The notes: generated from the letters alone by a model not told the origin. Numbered from the stretch's first letter, positions 1 to 9,192 are shown. The stretch: 64,000 nucleotides of DNA from JABSQH01 sp965230015 (GCA_965230015.1 CBDDKF010000003.1:248001-312000), one strand, 5' to 3'. Translations and numbers: made by a program.

Positions 1-80
1 ATTGCCGCGTCGTCGCCGTCGCAGGCGGCCACAACCGCAAGGGCAGCCACGACGATGCCTGCCGTGGTGCGCCCGCTCAT
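1..80 (-). CDS. Lipoprotein, N-terminal part only (cut by window edge)
   Basis: The visible 26 codons read MSGRTTAGIVVAALAVVAAC followed by an acidic DGDD stretch. This is a short basic N-terminus, a hydrophobic core and a lipobox (VAAC), so a lipid-anchored exported protein is expected. The ATG at 80 sits 6 nt after a TACGCT box (plus-strand AGCGTA, 87-92), the same leaderless layout as many genes here. It is divergent from glnD. The rest of the gene lies outside the window, so its role cannot be judged. Confidence 0.6.
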   Translation of the reverse strand, partial: MSGRTTAGIVVAALAVVAACDGDDAA

Positions 81-86
81 CGCCAC

Positions 87-137
87 AGCGTACGACCCCT
101 CGTGCCGTGGGACGCGCCAGCGGCCTGGCCGTATGAT
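87..137. promoter_or_regulatory. Divergent leaderless promoters, lipoprotein / glnD
   Basis: Two TANNNT boxes face away from each other: TACGCT on the minus strand (92-87) serving the lipoprotein ATG at 80, and TATGAT on the plus strand (132-137) serving glnD. They are 39 nt apart. The plus box overlaps the ATG at 133, so that ATG would lie upstream of the expected transcript start. Confidence 0.5.
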
Positions 138-144
138 CGGGCGC

Positions 145-2500
145 ATTGCCCCTCCGCCGCTGACCCCCTCAGACCGCCAGCGTCATCTCGTCGATGCCGC
201 CGACGACGGCGAACGTCGTGGCCGCGCGTACTGCCAGGCGCTTGCCGAGCTGACCGACGAATGGCTGGCTGCGCTGTTCGACGCCGCGATCGAGGAGCAC
301 GGCAACGGGTCGGCGCGCCTCGCCCTCGTCGCGGTCGGTGGATATGGCCGAGGTGAACTCGCTCCGTTCAGCGACCTCGACGTGGTGTTGATCCACGACG
401 TGAAAGCGCGCAAGGTCGCCAAGCAGGTCGAGCCGGCGGCCAGCGCGATCTGGTACCCGATCTGGGACTCGGGGGTCACGCTGGGACACGGCGTGCGCCA
501 TGTCGACGAGCAGCTGGCGTTGGCTCGCGACGACTTCGACACCGCAACCGCTGCACTGACGGCCCGCCCCCTCGCGGGCGACGACGACCTCGTCGATGAG
601 CTGCGGGCGCGTAGCGAACGGCTGTGGAGCGACGCCAGCCGTCGCCACCTCGAGGAGCTGCACCGCCGTACCGTGGAACGGCAGCGACGTTCCGCCGACG
701 TGGCCTACCACCTCGAACCCGATCTCAAAGACGGCCATGGCGGTATCCGCGACGTGCAGTCGTTGTGGTGGGCACAGATAGCCGGCCTGCGGATTCCTGC
801 ATCCGACGAGGCGGAGCTCGAGCACTGCTACGACACACTGCTGCGGGCCAGAGTTGCGCTGCATCAAGCGACAGGACGGTCGGGTGACGTCCTGCGTCTC
901 GAGAATCAGGACGAGACCGCTGACCTCGGTGGGTGGAACGACGCCGACGTGATGATGGCTGATATCGCCGCCGCCGGGCGCACGGTGGCCTGGTTGTGCG
1001 ACGAAACCTGGGGTCGGGCGTTCGCGCCGAGCAAGCCACCGGCCGACCAACGCGTCGCGCCGGGCGTGGTCCTGCGCGGCGGAGAGATCGGGCTGGCCGA
1101 GGGCGCGAGTCCCGCCAGCGATCCGACGCTGGTGCTCACGGCCGCGGTCGCCGCTGCGCGTCACGAAGCGCGTATCGCCAGGCCCGCCCTCGAACGGCTG
1201 AGCGACGAGACCGACGAGTGGAGCGGCGCGTGGCCGACCGGCGCGACCGACGAGCTGGTCAATCTGCTGCTGCAGAAGAAGCGAGCCATCCCGGTGCTGG
1301 AGGCGCTCGACCAGCGCGCGCTGCTGTCGCGGGTTGCTGCCGGAGTGGGAGCCGGTGCGCTCCAAGCCGCAGCGCAATGCGTACCACCGCTACACGGTCG
1401 ACCGGCACCTGTGGGAGGCGGCGACGAACGCTGCGGAGTTGGTCGACCGCGTCGCCCGCCCAGACCTGTTGATCCTCGGAGCGTTGTTCCACGACATCGG
1501 CAAGGGCTATCCCGGCGACCACACCGAAGTGGGGATGGTGCTGGTGCGCGAGATCGGGCCGCGGCTCGGCGTCGGTACCGCCGACGTCGACACGCTCGTC
1601 GCCATGGTCGAACACCATCTGCTGTTGCCCGACGTGGCAGTGCGGCGCGACCTCACCGATCCGGGGACGATCGCGCAGGTCGCCGAGGCGGTCGGCACTG
1701 TCGAGCGCCTCGACCTGCTGCACGCCCTGACCGAGGCCGACTCGCTGGCCACGGGGCCATCGGCGTGGGGGTCGTGGAAGGCGGGACTGGTCAACGAACT
1801 GGTCGGACGCGTCCGCCACGCGCTCGGTGGCGGCGACCTGGGCGACGTGTCGTGGCGCCTGTTTCCCGATGCCGACACGCTGGAACGGATGGCCTCGGGC
1901 GAGCGTCACCTCACCGGTGGCCACGATGTCCTCACCGTGGTGACCCCCGACGATCCCGGCGTGCTCAGCCAAGTTGCCGGAGTGCTCGCGCTGCACGGGC
2001 TCGATGTGGTCACCGCTCGAGCCTCGTCGGATGCCCACGGCATGGCGGCCTCGCAGTTCCGCGTGATCCACCCCGAGCGGGACATCGATTGGAGTGACGA
2101 CGGCAACTGGGGAGAGGTGCGCGCCGATCTGCACCACGCGCTCGATCGCGAGTTGGCGGTGGAGGCGCGCATCGCCGAGCGGGCGCGTACGTATCGGCGT
2201 CGTCGACCGACGCAGGCCCAGCCCCCATCGCCGCCGTCGGTGACCTTCGATGACGGCGCGTCGAGCGACGCGACGATCATCGAGGTGCGCGCCGAGTCGA
2301 CGATCGGCATCCTGCACCGCATCACCAAAGCGCTGACCGAGCTCGGCCTCGACATCCGCCACGCCACGGCGCAGACGATCGGTGTCGACGTGATCGACAC
2401 GTTCTACGTGCGCGGCCGGTCTGGCTTGGTCACCGATCCGTTCCACCGCGACGAGATCCGCGCCGCGCTGCTGTACGCCGTGGCGCAGCCGATCTCCTAG
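145..2500 (+). pseudogene. glnD: PII uridylyltransferase / uridylyl-removing enzyme GlnD, one frameshift
   Basis: GlnD senses glutamine and adds or removes UMP on PII proteins, controlling nitrogen assimilation. The nucleotidyltransferase motif GGYGRGELAPFSDLD lies near residue 65, followed by HLEPDLKDGHGGIRDVQ. The HD hydrolase motif (LFHDIGKGYPGDH) and two C-terminal ACT domains (around 1920-2060 and 2275-2420) follow. The reading frame breaks at GGG 1331-1333: removing one G gives the family sequence SRLLPEWEPVRSKPQRNAYH in one frame. All domains are otherwise intact, so a sequencing indel or a very recent mutation is likely. The start is uncertain: ATT at 145 is 7 nt after TATGAT, while ATG 133 lies inside that box and ATG 55 is upstream of it. 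Confidence 0.9.
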
Positions 2501-2510
2501 CGTGGACGAC

Positions 2511-3218
2511 GTGACCGTCAGCGCCCGCGACCTGGCTCGATGGAGCGAGACGTTGGCGGCGATCGCTCGCACCGGCATGGGGTTCACCGAGAACCTCTAC
2601 GAGCGCGAGCGATACGAAGAGGTGCTGCACGTGGCCGGCGACATCAAAGCTGCTGCCCGCGAGTTGGCCGACGCCGAGAGCGATGCCAGGGAGGCCGCTG
2701 CCACCCAACGCGAGACCGACCATTTCGTGCAGGAGTGGATGGAGTCGATTGGTGAAGGTGTGCCCGGGTACGTCACGCCGAAGGTGGCGATCGGCGCAAT
2801 CGTCGGCAACGACAACGACGAGATCCTTTTGGTGCAACGCAAGGACTCGGGGATCTGGCTGTATCCGACCGGGTGGGCCGACGTGGGCTATTCACCGTCG
2901 GAGGTAGCGGTGAAGGAGGTCGAGGAGGAGACCGGCATCGAGTGTGTGCCGCGGCGGCTGCTCGGCGTGGTCGACGGGCAGCGGATGGGCTTCAGCCGCT
3001 TCGGGATGTACATGTTGTTGTTCGTGTGCGAGCACGTCGGGGGTGAGCTGCGCCCGCACCCGTTGGAGACCTCCGACGTCGGTTGGTTCGGTCGTGACGA
3101 GTTGCCCGAGGCCACGGCCGGTGCGCAGTGGTGGGGGCCGATGGCGTTCGCGGCGATCGCCGGCGAGGAGTCGCCGGCCACCTTCGACCCCGTCCGCGCC
3201 CCCATCTGGCGCACCTAG
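2511..3218 (+). CDS. NUDIX hydrolase with N-terminal helical domain
   Basis: A hydrolase of nucleoside-diphosphate-linked compounds; the exact substrate is unknown. Residues about 1-75 form the helical N-terminal domain found in one Nudix subfamily, followed by the catalytic fold with the box GWADVGYSPSEVAV then KEVEEETGI. Lys replaces the usual Arg of REUxEE and Tyr replaces the first Glu, as is common in that subfamily. GTG 2511 is chosen because TAGCGT (2498-2503) lies 7 nt before it. The TAG of this box is the glnD stop codon. An earlier GTG at 2502 would fall inside the box. Closely downstream of glnD but apparently with its own promoter. Confidence 0.85.
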   Translation: MTVSARDLARWSETLAAIARTGMGFTENLYERERYEEVLHVAGDIKAAARELADAESDAREAAATQRETDHFVQEWMESIGEGVPGYVTPKVAIGAIVGNDNDEILLVQRKDSGIWLYPTGWADVGYSPSEVAVKEVEEETGIECVPRRLLGVVDGQRMGFSRFGMYMLLFVCEHVGGELRPHPLETSDVGWFGRDELPEATAGAQWWGPMAFAAIAGEESPATFDPVRAPIWRT

Positions 3219-3220
3219 CC

Positions 3221-3397
3221 GGGCCGGCGCCGGGAGCGCCAGCGACCAAGCCTGGCGCGAGGCCGTCCAACAGTGAGGTGCTGCGGCGTGAAGTAAGGCC
3301 GAGCGAATCGTTAGGGCCGGCGCCGGGAGCGCCAGCGACCAAGCCTGGCGCGAGGCCGTCCAACAGTGAGGTGCTGCGGCGTGAAGTAAGGCCGAGC
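3221..3397. repeat. Tandem 84-bp direct repeat between convergent genes
   Basis: Two copies, 3221-3304 and 3314-3397, with no difference seen, are separated by 9 nt (period 93). Each contains an inverted repeat GCGCCAG / CTGGCGC with a 9-nt loop (3236-3258 and 3329-3351). They fill the gap between the Nudix stop and the PAC2 stop. A doubled bidirectional terminator or a duplicated intergenic element fits. No ORF is convincing here. Confidence 0.85.
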
Positions 3398-3402
3398 CAG
3401 TC

Positions 3403-4278
3403 CTAGTCGTCGCGGTCGCGGAGGAACTGTTCGACTTCCTCCATCAGCGCGTCGGGGTCGACGGGGGTGTCCTCGGATGATGTCGACGGCTGCTCGTCAT
3501 CGTCGTCGTCGATGTACTGCTCGAGGCGTTCGAGGTACTCGGCCATGTCGTCGTCGTCGGCGATGAGCGCAGCAACCCGAGCGTCGTACTCGGCTGCGCC
3601 GGCAGCGAGCGGTGCGAGCGGCGCGGGCGTGCCGATCATGTTGCACACCCGGTCGACGAGGGCCATCGCAGCTTTCGGCGACGGCACTTGCGAGGCGTAT
3701 CCGGGCACGGCTGCCCACAACGATGCGGTTGCCAGACCCGATCGGTGGAGCGCATCGTGGAGCACCCCGACGATGCCGGTGGGCCCCTCGTAGGTCGACC
3801 GGCGGAGTTCGAATCGTTCGATCAGCGAGTCGTCGGATGCGGTGCCGATCAACGGCACCGGGCGGGAGTGGGGAACGTCGGCGAGCAACGCCCCGAGTGA
3901 CACCGCCATGCTCACGCCACAGCGCTCGGCGATGCCGACGAGCTGGTCGGAGAAGAGACGCCACCGCAGGGCCGGCTCGGGGCCCAACACCAGGATCACG
4001 TCGCCGCCGGGGTGCGACACCGACCATGCGCCAACGGTGGGCCACACGATGTTCCGGTGGCGGTGTTCGTCGAGGCGTACCTGCGGACGAACGGTGGCGA
4101 AGTCGGTGAACACCTCGGGGTCGATCTCGGCGAGGGCTTCGGCGCCCCACGACTCGACCATCGTGCGCACGGCCGACGATGCGGCGTCGCCGGCGTCGTT
4201 CCAGCCGGTGAACGCAGCGATCATCACCGGGCGTGTGAGCGACGGCTCGGCGATCCAGCGCACATGCTCGGTTCCCAC
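3403..4278 (-). CDS. PAC2-family protein
   Basis: Member of the PAC2 family (proteasome-assembly-chaperone-like fold, common in actinobacteria and archaea); its bacterial role is unproven. The family start VMIAAFTGWNDAGDAASSA is clear, as are the core motifs GPEPALRWRLFSDQLV and a later PGYASQVPSPKAAMAL. The C-terminus is a short acidic tail (residues about 245-291) with a DDDDDE run. GTG 4278 is preferred: TAGCGT (minus strand, 4291-4286) is 7 nt upstream. A GTG at 4287 would overlap that box. Confidence 0.88.
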   Translation of the reverse strand: MGTEHVRWIAEPSLTRPVMIAAFTGWNDAGDAASSAVRTMVESWGAEALAEIDPEVFTDFATVRPQVRLDEHRHRNIVWPTVGAWSVSHPGGDVILVLGPEPALRWRLFSDQLVGIAERCGVSMAVSLGALLADVPHSRPVPLIGTASDDSLIERFELRRSTYEGPTGIVGVLHDALHRSGLATASLWAAVPGYASQVPSPKAAMALVDRVCNMIGTPAPLAPLAAGAAEYDARVAALIADDDDMAEYLERLEQYIDDDDDEQPSTSSEDTPVDPDALMEEVEQFLRDRDD

Positions 4279-4365
4279 GGCTCTCACGCTATCGGCCCGG
4301 CAGTGTGATGGTTTCGCCCGACGGCCGACGGACCGCCCTGGGTGCCTCCGGTAGCGTCGGCGGCG

Positions 4366-4848
4366 ATGACGACGAGCGACGGAGCCAACAGCGCGGACAA
4401 CGAGCGCGGCGGGGTCGTCGTCGACATTGCCACCGCAGTCGACGACGAACTGGTGGCGGCGTTCGAACGGCTCATCCCGCAGCTCTCGTCCTCGTCGCCG
4501 CCGCCGACGGCTGAACAGCTGGCCGTGATCGTCGACGGTGACGACACGGTGCTGTTCCTGGCGCGCGCCGACGGGGCCATCGTCGGCAGCCTGACGTTGG
4601 CCTTCTATCCGATCCCCACCGGCCGCAAGGCGTGGATCGAAGACGTGGTGGTCGACGAGACAGCCCGCGGCAGTGGCGTGGGTGCATCCCTCAACGAAGC
4701 TGCTTTGGCCGAGGCGGAACGGCGCGGGGTGAAAGACGTGAGCCTCACCAGCAGGCCCTCACGCGAGGCGGCCAACCGGTTGTACCTGCGGCTCGGCTTC
4801 GAGCCCCGTGAAACGAACATCTACCGCTACCGCTTCGGCGACCGGTAA
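4366..4848 (+). CDS. GNAT-family N-acetyltransferase
   Basis: Acetyl-CoA-dependent acyltransferase of unknown substrate, 160 aa. The acetyl-CoA motif A is visible as IEDVVVDETARGSGVGASL (Q/RxxGxG/A as RGSGVG), followed by motif B ANRLYLRLGFEPRETNIYR. ATG 4366 is 8 nt after TAGCGT (4352-4357). Divergent from the PAC2 gene with an 87-nt gap, so the two promoters lie back to back. Confidence 0.88.
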   Translation: MTTSDGANSADNERGGVVVDIATAVDDELVAAFERLIPQLSSSSPPPTAEQLAVIVDGDDTVLFLARADGAIVGSLTLAFYPIPTGRKAWIEDVVVDETARGSGVGASLNEAALAEAERRGVKDVSLTSRPSREAANRLYLRLGFEPRETNIYRYRFGDR

Positions 4849-4893
4849 CGCGTCACCGCGCGGTACGCGCACGGTGCTGCTGCGCGGCACTAC

Positions 4894-5503
4894 TCACTCG
4901 TCGTCGCCGTGGGCGCGGAGGAGATCTTCGGCGGCCTGGCGGACCTGCCAGTCGCGGTCGTCGAGAGCCCGGTCGACCGCAGCGCGTGCCTGCGGGTCGT
5001 CGAGGAACGGGGCCAGTGCCAGCACGGCGCGACGACGGACGGCAGGTTTGTCGGTGCACGCGGCGAGGATCGCCGGGAGGCCGTGAGGATCACCGATCGC
5101 CCCCAGGGCGGCTGCTGCTGCCTCGCGCACCAGGGGATCCTCCCCGGTCGTGGCGAGCGTGGTCAGCATCTCGATGTGCGCAGCCGGCGTGTCGGTGCGT
5201 TCGCCGCAGGCCCACGCGGCCATCTCCACCACGAGCGGTTCGCCGTCGGCCAGCGCGCCGCCGAGGTCGACGGGATAGGCGGCAGCAAGCTCGGCCGCAC
5301 GACGTCGAACACGCCAATCGGGGGTCGGCGAGGGCGGCGGTCAACGTGGCCGCATCGAGTGTGCCGAGCCGGTGGAGTGCGCCCAGCGCGGTGGCGCGGG
5401 TCGGTCCGTCGGAGCTGTCGAGCGCCCGCCGTGCGGTGGGCTCGTCGCCGCGATACCCGGCCATCGCTGCGTCTCGGCGCAATGGGAGCCCCGCGTCGTT
5501 CAC
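4894..5503 (-). pseudogene. HEAT-repeat protein, one frameshift
   Basis: A short all-helical protein of HEAT-type repeats, likely a protein-binding scaffold. Repeats are recognisable as DSSDGPTRATALGALHRLG, then DPxWRVRRRAAELAA, then DDRDWQVRQAAEDLL. The frame breaks at the G5 run 5320-5324 (plus strand); with four G the text reads DPDWRVRRRAAELAAAYPVD continuously. GTG 5503 overlaps the stop of the upstream membrane-protein gene (GTGA), so the two are translationally coupled. Either an indel error or a recent mutation; the protein itself is well preserved. Confidence 0.75.
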
Positions 5504-5847
5504 TGCCGGAGCAGGTCGGTGAGCGTGATCACCAGATAGGCCAGTCCGAAGGCCACCACGGTGGCGAGCACCGCGCCGATCACGATGGCGATCCCGGAGC
5601 TGGCCACTACGGCCCACACGCGGCGGATGGGCCCGGGACGCTTGTACAGCGATGTGGTGGTCTCTGCGACGCCGATCGGCGCCCAGTCGCGGCCGACACT
5701 TCGGCGAACGGTTGTGGGAACTCCTTGGTCCGCGCGTGGTGATCTGACCGAAGCTCTGGCATTCTTGCGCCAGCCCGCAAGCACGAGCGCGACAAGCGCA
5801 AGCCCCAGCATCCACGCGGCATACGTAGTGAGTTCACCGACCGACAC
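5500..5847 (-). CDS. Small two-TM membrane protein
   Basis: 115 aa with two hydrophobic segments, YAAWMLGLALVALVLAGW near the N-terminus and a longer one, IAIVIGAVLATVVAFGLAY, near the C-terminus. A basic, probably cytoplasmic linker of about 45 residues joins them. No known family is recognised. It is the first gene of a pair with the HEAT-repeat gene (4-nt overlap), which suggests the HEAT protein acts at the membrane with it. GTG 5847 is chosen because longer versions would run deep into the divergent protease gene; a TACGCT box lies 10 nt upstream. Confidence 0.55.
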   Translation of the reverse strand: MSVGELTTYAAWMLGLALVALVLAGWRKNARASVRSPRADQGVPTTVRRSVGRDWAPIGVAETTTSLYKRPGPIRRVWAVVASSGIAIVIGAVLATVVAFGLAYLVITLTDLLRQ

Positions 5848-5854
5848 GACGCCT

Positions 5855-7075
5855 TTGAGCGTATCGCCGACCGCCTTCTCGGCGCCGCCGCCTCCGCCGC
5901 CGGTGGCGCCGCGCACCAGATGGTGGACGATGGCCATCGTCGGCGTGGCCCTGGTACTGCTGGTGGCGATCGCTGTCGCCTCACTTGTGCCGTCGAGCGT
6001 GGTCGGCTCGAAGACCAACGCTCGTACGGGTGCCGAAGAGCCGACGCCATATGCGCTCGTGCCGGCGTCGGCCGAGCCGGTCAACGATCGCGTGGTGTTC
6101 GGCGATCTGCCCGCCGACGTCGAGCGCTTCGACACCAACAGCTCGTTCTATTTCGTCACGGTGACCGCCCCTGCACAGTCGGTGTTGTCATGGATCGCTG
6201 GCCGCAACGATCCGGCGGTGAGCTTCCTCACCGAAGAGGACAAGTTCGGCTCGCGCACGCCGACACAGCGCCGCGAGATCAACCTGCAGGCGATGCGCAC
6301 GGCCGAGCAGGAGGCCCAGTTCCTGGCGCTCACCACGCTGGGCTACGACGCCGACATCGTGCCCGGCGAAGTGATCGTGCAAGAGGTGCTGTGCCTCGAA
6401 GTTGCCGACGATGGCACGTGCACCACGTTCCCGCCGTCGGCCGAGTTCATCGAGGCCGCCGACACGATCCTCGAAGCCGATGGAGTGCCGCTCGACTCGG
6501 TGCTCGACCTCTCGGAGGTGCTGGCCGACAAGCAACCCGGCGACACGGTCGATCTGCTGGTCGACCGTCCTGAGGTGGGTGAGCTCGACGTCACCGTGGA
6601 GCTCACGGTGTCCACCGAAGACCCCGACCGGACCATCGTCGGCTTCCGCCCGTTCGACACGCAGATCGTCACCTTGCCGTTCGAGGTCGACATCGAGACC
6701 AATCAGATCGGTGGTCCGTCTGCTGGTCTGGCGTTCACCCTGGCGCTGATCGACGAGTTGTCGCCGGGAGACCTCACCGGTGGGCGCAATGTCGCCGTTA
6801 CCGGGACGGTCGATCTCGAAGGCAACGTGGGCCCGATCGGCGGTCTGGCGCAAAAGGTGTCGGCGGTGCATCAGAACGGCGTGGATGTGTTTCTCGTCCC
6901 CGCCGCGCAGCCCGAACTGCAGCCGCCCGAACCGGGTGAACCCGATGAGCGGCAGCGCCTGGAAGATGCCGGCAAAGGCGAAGTGCAGATCATCCCGGTG
7001 GCCACGCTCGACGAGGCCCTCGCCGTGTTGGTCGAGCTCGGTGGCGATCCGGTCGTGCCGGTCGGCGCCGGCTGA
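5855..7075 (+). CDS. YlbL/Lon-S16-type membrane-anchored PDZ protease
   Basis: A membrane-tethered serine protease of the YlbL type: proline-rich start, one TM segment (MAIVGVALVLLVAIAVASLV), a PDZ-like domain (ADTILEADGVPLDSVLDLSE), then the Lon S16 catalytic domain. The nucleophile Ser is in NQIGGPSAGLAFTLALID and the dyad Lys in IGGLAQKVSAVHQNG. It probably cleaves exported or membrane proteins. The start is uncertain: TTG 5855 keeps the basic segment before the TM helix, and ATG 5930 begins at the helix. Divergent from the membrane/HEAT pair. Confidence 0.85.
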   Translation: MSVSPTAFSAPPPPPPVAPRTRWWTMAIVGVALVLLVAIAVASLVPSSVVGSKTNARTGAEEPTPYALVPASAEPVNDRVVFGDLPADVERFDTNSSFYFVTVTAPAQSVLSWIAGRNDPAVSFLTEEDKFGSRTPTQRREINLQAMRTAEQEAQFLALTTLGYDADIVPGEVIVQEVLCLEVADDGTCTTFPPSAEFIEAADTILEADGVPLDSVLDLSEVLADKQPGDTVDLLVDRPEVGELDVTVELTVSTEDPDRTIVGFRPFDTQIVTLPFEVDIETNQIGGPSAGLAFTLALIDELSPGDLTGGRNVAVTGTVDLEGNVGPIGGLAQKVSAVHQNGVDVFLVPAAQPELQPPEPGEPDERQRLEDAGKGEVQIIPVATLDEALAVLVELGGDPVVPVGAG

Positions 7076-7143
7076 CCCCGTCACCCCGACCCGCTGCGGG
7101 TGATTGCCACCACCGCCCGCCGCTCGCTGCGTAGCGTGGGGTG

Positions 7144-9180
7144 ATGGCCATGTCGTATTCGCGCCCCGATCCTGCCTCGCCCGCCGCGATCGCCGACGCG
7201 ACGTTCGGCACCGGTCGTCGGGGTTTCGATCAGAACGAGGTGCGTGAGTTCTTGCGGATGGTGGCCGCCGAGCTCGGTCGGCTGCAAGAGCGCGAGCGCT
7301 ACCTGGAACGCGAGCTGCGCCATGCGCAGAGCAACCCCGACGTCGAGCGCATGCATCTCGACGATCAGACGCTGACCCGGCTACTCGGCGAAGAGACCGT
7401 TCGCGTGCTCGCCGCAGCGCGCGAGAGCGCATCGGCGATCCGCACCAAGGCCGAAGCCAGTGCCGCCCAGATGCTTGCCGAGGCGGCCGACGAAGCCACG
7501 CGCGTCCGCGAGGAAGCCGACGTGGAAGCGTCGCGTCGCCGCGCCGACGCAGCCTCCGACGCCGAGGCCGAACTGTCGATGGCGAAGCAGCAGGGCCGCG
7601 AGATGGTCAACGAGGCTCGTGCCTACCGCGAGCGTGTGCTCAGTGAACTGGCCCGTCGCCGCGAGCTGGCGCGCGAGCAGATCGAGCAGTTGCTGCACGG
7701 CCGCGACCGGCTGATGCAGAGCTTCGAGCGGGCGCGTCTCGCAGCGGTCGACGTGGTGGCCGAGCTCGAACCCTTGGGCCCGCCCGACGAGTACGTCGAC
7801 CTCACGCCGACAACCGGCCCTGTGCCGCTCACGGTGCCCGCCGGAAGGGCCACTCCGGCGCCTCCCGCAGCCGATGAGCCTGCCGCCGACGAGGCCGATG
7901 GTGACCTGGCGACGGGGCGAACTCACCCCACCGGCGACGACGCCCCGGCCGACGACGTTGCGGCCGACGATTCCGCAGTCGACGACTCCGATGGCCTCGA
8001 GGACGACGATGCTCCGGCAGGTGAGCAGACCGCTCGCCACGAGCCGCCACCCGCGGCCGATGACGAACTGCCCGAGGCCGGTGAGGTGCTCGTCGACGAC
8101 ACCGCAACCGATGACGTCGTTGCGGAGGACATCGCTGTCGAGGGCACCGGTGCCGACGACGATGTTGTCGATGAGGTGACCGACGCCGCAGCCGACGACG
8201 GTGTCGCCGACAACGAGACCGACAACGTGACCGACGACGAGGTGCCCGACGCCGAGACACCCGAACCGGTCGCTCCCCGCAGCGAGGTCGACGAAGACTC
8301 CGCCGACGACGACGTGGTCGTCGACCTGTTCGCGAGGTTGCGCGCCGAGACCACCGACCCGGAGACGACCGACGCCGACACGACTGACGCGGAAACGACC
8401 GACGCGCAGCGCGTCGACGACGCCACCTCCGGAGATGCTGCCGCCGACCGCGACGAGGTGACCGAGCCGCATGCCGACGAGGCTGCGATCGCCGACGAGG
8501 CCGATCCGGCCGACGTCGACGAGTTCGACGCCGACGAGGCGCGGCAGCCGTTCGCCGTGCGCGACGCAGCGCTCACGCCGCTGATCGTTGCCGCTGGAAA
8601 GACCCTCAAGCGGGCCCTGGCCGACGAGCAGAACGAGGTGCTCGACGCCCTTCGGCGCACCAAGTCGGCGACCTCGCTCGACGACGTGCTCCCGGCGGCC
8701 GACGCGCTCGACGACGTGCTCCGCGACGAGCTGCAGTCCGCCGCATCAGCGGGGGCGGTGGCCGTGGGCGGCGACGAGATCGACAGTGAGGTCGCGGTGG
8801 CGGCCGGACGCGAGGTGCTCAGCACGGCGATCATCGCACCACTGCGCGAGCGCATCGACCGGGCCACGGCCGACTCCGGCGACGACACTCGTGCGCTGAC
8901 CACCGCCGTGCGCGCGCTGTACCGCGAGTGGAAGACCCAGCACATCGACGATCACCTCGACGACGTGCTGCGCACGGCCTACGGCTACGGCATCGTCGAA
9001 GCGCTGCCGGCCGGCACCAAGGTGGCGTGGACCGTCGATCCGGGCTACCCGGGTTCGGCCGACTGCGACGACAACGCGCTGGCGGGCAGCATCACGCTCG
9101 GCGAGGAGTTCCCCACCGGCGATCTGGTCGCGCCCGGACACCTCGGATGCCGATGCCTCTTGCTTCCGACTGACGGATAA
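7144..9180 (+). CDS. DivIVA-domain protein with acidic linker and phage-head-like C-terminus
   Basis: 678 aa in three parts. Residues about 12-65 match the DivIVA N-terminal domain (ATFGTGRRGFDQNEVREFL), followed by a long coiled coil to about 215. Residues about 245-460 are a low-complexity D/A/T/E linker. The C-terminal part, about 475-678, ends in CDDNALAGSITLGEEFPTGD and PGHLGCRCLLL, which resembles the conserved end of Mu gpF-like phage head-morphogenesis domains (C...G..FP.G...PxHxxCRC). A role in polar or cell-wall organisation is inferred from DivIVA alone. ATG 7144 is 6 nt after TAGCGT (7132-7137). Confidence 0.8.
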   Translation: MAMSYSRPDPASPAAIADATFGTGRRGFDQNEVREFLRMVAAELGRLQERERYLERELRHAQSNPDVERMHLDDQTLTRLLGEETVRVLAAARESASAIRTKAEASAAQMLAEAADEATRVREEADVEASRRRADAASDAEAELSMAKQQGREMVNEARAYRERVLSELARRRELAREQIEQLLHGRDRLMQSFERARLAAVDVVAELEPLGPPDEYVDLTPTTGPVPLTVPAGRATPAPPAADEPAADEADGDLATGRTHPTGDDAPADDVAADDSAVDDSDGLEDDDAPAGEQTARHEPPPAADDELPEAGEVLVDDTATDDVVAEDIAVEGTGADDDVVDEVTDAAADDGVADNETDNVTDDEVPDAETPEPVAPRSEVDEDSADDDVVVDLFARLRAETTDPETTDADTTDAETTDAQRVDDATSGDAAADRDEVTEPHADEAAIADEADPADVDEFDADEARQPFAVRDAALTPLIVAAGKTLKRALADEQNEVLDALRRTKSATSLDDVLPAADALDDVLRDELQSAASAGAVAVGGDEIDSEVAVAAGREVLSTAIIAPLRERIDRATADSGDDTRALTTAVRALYREWKTQHIDDHLDDVLRTAYGYGIVEALPAGTKVAWTVDPGYPGSADCDDNALAGSITLGEEFPTGDLVAPGHLGCRCLLLPTDG

Positions 9181-9192
9181 CGTCAAGCGCCA

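Noticed and set aside
55..132. N-terminal extension of glnD from ATG 55
   Set aside because: It lies upstream of the TATGAT box and overlaps the divergent promoter; the sequence is not GlnD-like.
1259..2587. Long open frame antisense to glnD (and similar ones at 9850-11484, 12040-14034, 6188-7432)
   Set aside because: High GC leaves antisense frames open; their products are Arg/His/Gly-rich with no domain logic, while the opposite strand carries clear families.
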